Below, piece by piece: positions 62,476 to 64,000 of a stretch of 64,000 bases of DNA. Below the pieces are notes generated by a model that was not told where the DNA came from, did not search any database, and saw nothing but the letters and a program-made list of their open reading frames with translations. This stretch comes from Lactiplantibacillus pingfangensis (lineage in GTDB: Bacteria > Bacillota > Bacilli > Lactobacillales > Lactobacillaceae): assembly GCF_005404945.1 (NCBI RefSeq), contig NZ_BJDG01000004.1, forward strand, positions 82,546 through 146,545, read 5' to 3'. Position 1 is the first letter of the stretch. Each line of letters opens with the position of its first letter. A program made the position numbers and the translations under genes.

Positions 62476-63918
62476 ATGAAGAAAATAATGTCTGCCATCA
62501 AAACAAATTTTTTATTTAAAAATTTCCAAGGCCATTCAAATGCGGCGCAAATTACCCGGACCTTCACCTGGATGATGCTGCTAATCGTGCTAATTACCGG
62601 GACCTCAATCGCGACTGTCGTCGGCTATCGACTCACGCGTAGTCGGATGGATGACGCTGAAACCTTGATCAAAAGTTTGAAACGTTCGGTAATTGATGAT
62701 AAGCCCGACTGGCATCAGTGGAGTGTCAATAGCCCAATTAATACTGAAAACACCTACGTTATCGTTCACACTCGGCTACCCCAGCGTGCCAAACACGTCT
62801 TTTATTCCAATGACGCGCAAGACTTTTTAAAAGCGCGCGAATGGACGGCGCCAATTTTTACAGCGGTCCGTTATCGAGAAGGCTTCGGTTTGTTTTATCG
62901 TTCAAGTTATGATGCCAATCATATTTATTATGAAACTTGGACGAGCCTTGATGACGTTCTGCACGTTTTCACTTTAGTTATCAAAGATTTATTGCTCACC
63001 CTTGTCGTTTGCGGGCTATTGGGCTACTTTATCGCCTCACGTTTAGCCCGGCGATTGAACCAGCCACTCGCCACACTGACAAATGCGGCCAAAAAAGTTA
63101 ATCATGCGAGCAACATTACTTATCATGAAGTTTTGCCGGTGCCTGCTCATCCAGATGAAGTCCATGATCTCGGGACTGAAATCAATTTGCTATTAAAATC
63201 ATTAAATGAACAGGCCTTACGTGATCATCAATTTGTTTCCGATGCCTCGCATGAATTGCGCACGCCATTGACAGCAATTCGCGGCCATATTAGTTTGATC
63301 AATCGCCATGCTGCCGACCACCCTGAAGTGGTCCCACGCTCATTAAAAGCGATTGATCACGAATCAGCACGGATGCAATCCTTGGTTGAAAGCTTATTAC
63401 GGCTTTCGCGAATGGATCATGCGACGGTCACGACCCAAACGATCAATATCAATTTGGTCGTGCAAGAAGTTGCCGCCAACTATCAGTCTAATTTGTCACA
63501 ACCGTTAAACTTGGCGCTCCCAAAGTCACCGGTAATGGCACAATTTAATTCAGATAATTTACAACAAATCTTGATTGCCTTGTTAAACAACGCCGGTAAA
63601 TATTCCCCTGCCGATCAGCCAATCACGATTACGGTCAGCGCGTCACCACAACCAACAATTGCGATTGCCGACCATGGGATGGGCATTCCTGACGACAGCA
63701 AAGCCAATGTTTTCGAACGTTTTTATCGCGTAGACCAGGCACGTTCGCAAACTATTCCGGGCACGGGGCTCGGACTCGCCATCGTGGCCCGGTTAGCTGA
63801 CCTGAATCACGCCCAAATTAAGCTAACCGATAATCAGCCTAAAGGTTCGATTTTCACTTTAAGCTTGGCTCGGCCACTCGATTTCACGACCAAAAAAGAT
63901 AAAAAAAGGAAAAAGTAG
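62476..63918 (+). CDS. Sensor histidine kinase (HAMP, HisKA, HATPase)
   Basis: 480 residues. Two membrane helices (about 33-55 and 173-195) bracket an extracellular sensor of about 115 residues; then HAMP (about 196-250), HisKA with phospho-His259 (SDASHELRTPLTAI), N box (LLNNAGKYS), G1 ADHGMG and G2 GTGLGLAIV. It signals to a response regulator by phosphotransfer. No response regulator gene lies in the 325 nt upstream, so the partner must lie to the right of the window or elsewhere. No strong ribosome site is seen. Confidence 0.9.
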   Translation: MKKIMSAIKTNFLFKNFQGHSNAAQITRTFTWMMLLIVLITGTSIATVVGYRLTRSRMDDAETLIKSLKRSVIDDKPDWHQWSVNSPINTENTYVIVHTRLPQRAKHVFYSNDAQDFLKAREWTAPIFTAVRYREGFGLFYRSSYDANHIYYETWTSLDDVLHVFTLVIKDLLLTLVVCGLLGYFIASRLARRLNQPLATLTNAAKKVNHASNITYHEVLPVPAHPDEVHDLGTEINLLLKSLNEQALRDHQFVSDASHELRTPLTAIRGHISLINRHAADHPEVVPRSLKAIDHESARMQSLVESLLRLSRMDHATVTTQTININLVVQEVAANYQSNLSQPLNLALPKSPVMAQFNSDNLQQILIALLNNAGKYSPADQPITITVSASPQPTIAIADHGMGIPDDSKANVFERFYRVDQARSQTIPGTGLGLAIVARLADLNHAQIKLTDNQPKGSIFTLSLARPLDFTTKKDKKRKK

Positions 63919-64000
63919 GCTATTGCGCTAGGCCCTGTCAAGTTGTCAGATGAAATAATATAAATTTACTGTTGTCTCTAAGCGACCTCATTTCGGTATT
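63919..64000. other. Right edge of the window
   Basis: 82 nt with no coding feature. The sequence GGCCCTGTCAAGTTGTCAG (about 63932-63950) has a feel of an insertion-sequence end, but with no transposase or second end in view I cannot support this. Confidence 0.2.

Noticed and set aside
1..64000. tRNA, rRNA, CRISPR array, intact transposase or prophage genes
   Set aside because: None found by eye on either strand. The only repeats are the structured elements, the 35-bp pair and the small operators.

Overview
The window reads as chromosome of a Lactobacillaceae species, most likely a Lactiplantibacillus close to L. plantarum. The main reason is the full nickel-pincer lactate racemase locus: larA-larB-larC1/C2-larD-larE, divergent from larR-larMN-larQ-larO. 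Its lengths and key residues match the L. plantarum proteins (LarA K184/H108/H174/H200, LarB C221/E180, LarE C176). Other lactobacilli-type genes agree (pepX, prolyl aminopeptidase, oatA-like, bioY-birA). No rRNA, tRNA, CRISPR array, prophage or intact insertion sequence was seen.

Layout. 0-5.4 kb: a TSUP exporter, an APC permease, a formate/nitrite channel and a membrane-anchored arylsulfotransferase. 5.4-13.9 kb: the lar locus; larC needs a -1 frameshift at A AAA AAC. 13.9-17.4 kb: a structured repeat, then a glutamine-type ABC transporter. 17.8-20.4 kb: a D-2-hydroxyacid dehydrogenase and an aromatic-type aminotransferase behind a 20-residue leader peptide with six consecutive aromatic codons, mutually exclusive hairpins and a terminator (a candidate attenuator). 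20.4-27.6 kb: a HAD phosphatase, then a rhamnoside-type island (MFS, GPH symporter, GH78-like rhamnosidase, AraC regulator) bounded by a perfect 35-bp direct repeat and a remnant of the HAD gene. 27.7-34.6 kb: hydrolase, oxidoreductase/TetR, Fur-family regulator, guanylate-kinase-like protein, an untracked 49-residue small protein, NUDIX and pyridoxal-kinase-like genes. 34.8-49.5 kb: APC permease, OsmC protein, PepX, Fic protein, OatA-like acyltransferase, bioY-birA with a classical BirA operator, an NAD-binding epimerase-like protein, RpiR regulator, an orphan AbrB/MazE-like protein, prolyl aminopeptidase and a CPBP protease. 49.5-55.8 kb: a redox-stress region with two flavodoxins (one outside the membrane), an SDR, hydrolase, cupin, CMD protein and a MerR regulator; three MerR-type promoters with 19-bp spacers tie the SDR, the anchored flavodoxin and a broken acetyltransferase into one probable regulon. 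55.9-64 kb: envelope genes (two GT2 glycosyltransferases, a GT-C-like membrane protein, PAP2, DedA) and a sensor kinase without a response regulator in view.

The most unusual features are (1) the aromatic leader peptide and its switchable RNA, (2) a family of about 430-bp modular, heavily base-paired repeats, each lying just 3' of a minus-strand gene in one orientation and showing compensatory base changes, and (3) the three-site MerR regulon. Functions rest on motif reading and family knowledge; no database search was run.
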